From Granulicella sp. L56 (lineage in GTDB: Bacteria > Acidobacteriota > Terriglobia > Terriglobales > Acidobacteriaceae): a stretch of DNA of 64,000 nt. The position numbers and the translations under genes were made by a program. Below are positions 62,190 to 64,000 of the stretch, piece after piece. Under the pieces are notes generated by a model. That model had not been told where the DNA came from, did not search any database, and was given only the letters and a program-made list of their open reading frames with translations. Numbering within the stretch: the first letter of the stretch is position 1; every line of letters begins with the position of its first letter. Where the stretch lies: the NCBI RefSeq assembly GCF_009765835.1, contig NZ_LMUS01000006.1, positions 2,128,438-2,192,437 of the forward strand, in the 5' to 3' direction.

Positions 62190-63650
62190 CTAAGCGTTAT
62201 AGGTCGAAGAGGCAACCCGGCCGCCGCGTCCGGTCCAGTTGGTGTGGAAGAACTCGCCGCGAGGCTTATCGACGCGCTCGTAGGTGTGAGCGCCGAAGAA
62301 GTCGCGCTGCGCCTGCAGCAGGTTCGCTGGCAGCCGCTCCGTTCTGTAGCCATCGTAGAACGCAAGCGCCGTCGAGAACGCAGGCATGGGCACGCCGATC
62401 TCGATTGCGTGAATGACAGCCTTCCGCCACGATGCGCCGTACTTGTTCAGCGCCGCCGAGAAGAAGTCGTCCATCAGCAGATTCTGCAGCTTCGGATTCT
62501 TGTCGAACGCCGCCTTGATGTCTCCCAGGAAGGCGCTGCGAATGATGCAGCCGCCGCGCCACATCAGCGCGATACCGCCCATATTGAGGTTCCAGTTCAT
62601 CTCTTTTTCAGCAGCACGCAACAGCATGTAGCCCTGCGCGTAGCTGATCATCTTCGAGCAGTAAAGCGCCCGGCGAACGTCTTCGATGAACTGCGCCTTC
62701 TCCGAAACCGTCAGGGCCTTTTTCGGTCCGGTCAGCACCTTCGAAGCCGCAACGCGCTCGTCTTTGAGCGCCGAGAGACAACGTGCAAATACGCTCTCGC
62801 CGATCAACGTCACCGGCATGCCGAGGTCCAGCGCAGAGATGGCGGTCCACTTACCCGTGCCCTTCTGTCCCGCCGTATCCAGAATCTTGTCGACCATCGG
62901 CTGGCCATCGTCGTCCTTCTTGGCAAAGATCGTCGCCGAAATCTCAATCAGGAAGCTGTCCAGCTCGCCCTTGTTCCATTCGTTGAAGACCTCGGCAAAT
63001 TCATCGGCGGTCAGGCCGAGCCCGTCCTTCAGCAACTGATAGGCCTCGCAGATCAACTGCATATCGCCATACTCAATGCCGTTGTGGACCATCTTGACGT
63101 AGTGGCCCGCACCGTCTTCGCCCACCCAGTCGCAGCAGGGAGTGCCGTCTTCCACCTTTGCCGCGATGGCCTGAAAGATCTCCTTCACATGGGGCCATGC
63201 TTCCTTGTTGCCGCCCGGCATAATCGACGGGCCGAACCGCGCACCCTCTTCGCCGCCGCTTACTCCGGTGCCGATAAACAGAATTCCCTTGGCTGCAAGG
63301 TCCTTGGTGCGGCGGTTGGAGTCGGTGAACAGCGAGTTGCCGCCGTCAATAATGATGTCGCCCTTTTCGAGGTGCGGCAGCACCTGCTCGATCGTCTGGT
63401 CGACGACGTCGCCCGCCTTCACCATAATCATGACGCGGCGCGGCGTCTTCAGCAGCTTGCACATCTCTTCTACCGAGTGCGCTCCAACCACCTCGGTACC
63501 CTTCGCCTCGTGGTTGATGAACTCATCGACTTTAGAGACCGTCCGATTGAACACGGCGACCTTGTATCCGTGGTCGTTCATGTTCAGTACAAGGTTCTGG
63601 CCCATAACAGCCAGACCAATCAATCCAATATCACAAGTTGCTTCTGCCAT
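62190..63650 (-). CDS. gnd: 6-phosphogluconate dehydrogenase, long NADP+ form
   Basis: 486 aa from the ATG at 63650 with AAGGAA upstream; the frame continues to 63695 without a better site. GLIGLAVMGQNLVLNMNDHG, IMVKAGDVVDQTIEQVLPHL, DGGNSLFTDSNRR, VKMVHNGIEYGDMQLICEAY and DTAGQKGTGKWT give the complete long class with the C-terminal domain missing from the short copy at 48490-49395. It catalyses the same decarboxylation, typically with NADP+. It stands outside the zwf-pgl cluster, 13 kb away, under separate control. Confidence 0.96.
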   Translation of the reverse strand: MAEATCDIGLIGLAVMGQNLVLNMNDHGYKVAVFNRTVSKVDEFINHEAKGTEVVGAHSVEEMCKLLKTPRRVMIMVKAGDVVDQTIEQVLPHLEKGDIIIDGGNSLFTDSNRRTKDLAAKGILFIGTGVSGGEEGARFGPSIMPGGNKEAWPHVKEIFQAIAAKVEDGTPCCDWVGEDGAGHYVKMVHNGIEYGDMQLICEAYQLLKDGLGLTADEFAEVFNEWNKGELDSFLIEISATIFAKKDDDGQPMVDKILDTAGQKGTGKWTAISALDLGMPVTLIGESVFARCLSALKDERVAASKVLTGPKKALTVSEKAQFIEDVRRALYCSKMISYAQGYMLLRAAEKEMNWNLNMGGIALMWRGGCIIRSAFLGDIKAAFDKNPKLQNLLMDDFFSAALNKYGASWRKAVIHAIEIGVPMPAFSTALAFYDGYRTERLPANLLQAQRDFFGAHTYERVDKPRGEFFHTNWTGRGGRVASSTYNA

Positions 63651-64000
63651 TTCCTTTTCCTTCTCCAATGCGATGCGTCTCAGCGCACCGCTCAATGTGC
63701 GTTTATTTTTGTCGGCCCATTATCGTCGTGGAAACTGGTCCGCATCCAAAGCGATCCGTCATACGCATCGCTAAATGTGTATCTGTCTTTGTCGGCCCAT
63801 ATCGTCGCGGAAAGTGGTCCTGCCAAGGTGTCTTTTTATCATATGGAAGCAACGATAGGATAGACCCGCTGCACAGAATTGACGCTTAGATCAAACGCAT
63901 TCCAGTATGTGCTTATTTTGCTTGAAAGGAAGGGTTCCCTTATTTGCTTTTGTTCCTGTCTGTTATTGAAATCATGTAAACGATATCAATAGGGATTGCT
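63651..64000. repeat. Region upstream of gnd: direct repeat with 80-bp period
   Basis: A ~57-bp sequence at 63685-63741 recurs at 63765-63820 with an 80-bp offset. The core GTCGGCCCAT (63711-63720 and 63791-63800) is identical, the flanks ATCGTCG and GGAAA-TGGTCC are conserved, and copy 2 lacks one base. The ORFs crossing this stretch look like chance reads. The remaining 180 nt to the window end are AT-rich with no gene seen. Confidence 0.65.

Noticed and set aside
62244-63863. 539-aa plus-strand open frame over gnd
   Set aside because: Antisense of long-form gnd; no recognisable domain, and its end runs through the direct repeat.
63974-63989. LacI-type operator near the window end (ATGTAAACGATATCAA)
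   Set aside because: Only the left half fits an operator consensus, and the gene it would control is outside the window.

Overview
The window looks like a chromosomal segment of a member of the Acidobacteriota, most likely the Acidobacteriaceae (Terriglobus, Granulicella or Edaphobacter type). This is an inference from content. It holds two very large Oar-like TonB-dependent receptors with an N-terminal carboxypeptidase-regulatory domain, a CRTAC1/ASPIC-UnbV protein beside a multihaem-TPR cytochrome, paired DUF3857 proteins, a PEP-CTERM protein, DUF2752 and DUF4234 membrane proteins, and many secreted glycoside hydrolases. Most coding sequence is GC-rich (76 G/C of 120 at 44161-44280, counted by hand). 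No rRNA, tRNA, CRISPR array, transposase or phage gene was seen.

Layout. 1-2.4 kb: a 5'-truncated RDD membrane protein, a field of TGTAACC palindromes, then rplU-rpmA. 2.5-6.3 kb: PEP-CTERM protein, metallo-beta-lactamase-fold hydrolase, zinc-ribbon protein, rpsU, iscX and lipA. 6.4-13.2 kb: secreted propeller-like protein, two DUF3857/transglutaminase-like proteins (the second without the catalytic Cys), a TlpA-like thioredoxin and a flavin-reductase-like protein. 13.3-18 kb: GH106-like hydrolase and membrane proteins. 18.2-21.8 kb: first Oar-like receptor. 22.2-29.2 kb: a partly AT-rich block with a TPR protein, an unknown 105-aa protein, a soluble CuA-type cupredoxin, a secreted unknown, a pentahaem-TPR cytochrome and a CRTAC1 protein. 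The last five share one strand and look like an uncharacterised periplasmic redox module.

29.5-41.3 kb: bactofilin, small membrane proteins, a YdeI-like protein, a GH35-like beta-galactosidase, a divergent WYL regulator/DinB pair, a CBS protein, an orphan FmdE protein, a second copy of the TGTAACC palindromes, typA, a 208-bp composite inverted repeat, a Tat-type carboxylesterase and a superoxide dismutase. 41.5-53 kb: a same-strand carbohydrate block with GH15 glucoamylase, transketolase, a 45-aa acidic protein, rpiB, SDR, HAD phosphatase, short 6-phosphogluconate dehydrogenase, zwf, pgl and glk. Together these would release glucose from alpha-glucans, phosphorylate it and run it through the oxidative pentose phosphate pathway to make NADPH. 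A second, long 6-phosphogluconate dehydrogenase lies at 62.2-63.7 kb.

53-64 kb: M1 aminopeptidase, second Oar-like receptor, GH27 alpha-galactosidase with a palindromic operator candidate, GNAT acetyltransferase, a 91-aa protein and long-form gnd with an 80-bp-period direct repeat upstream. The overall picture is a soil heterotroph that degrades plant polymers, imports the products through large TonB receptors and feeds central sugar metabolism. The most unusual items are the paired 35-nt palindromes found at two distant loci and the CuA/multihaem/CRTAC1 cluster.
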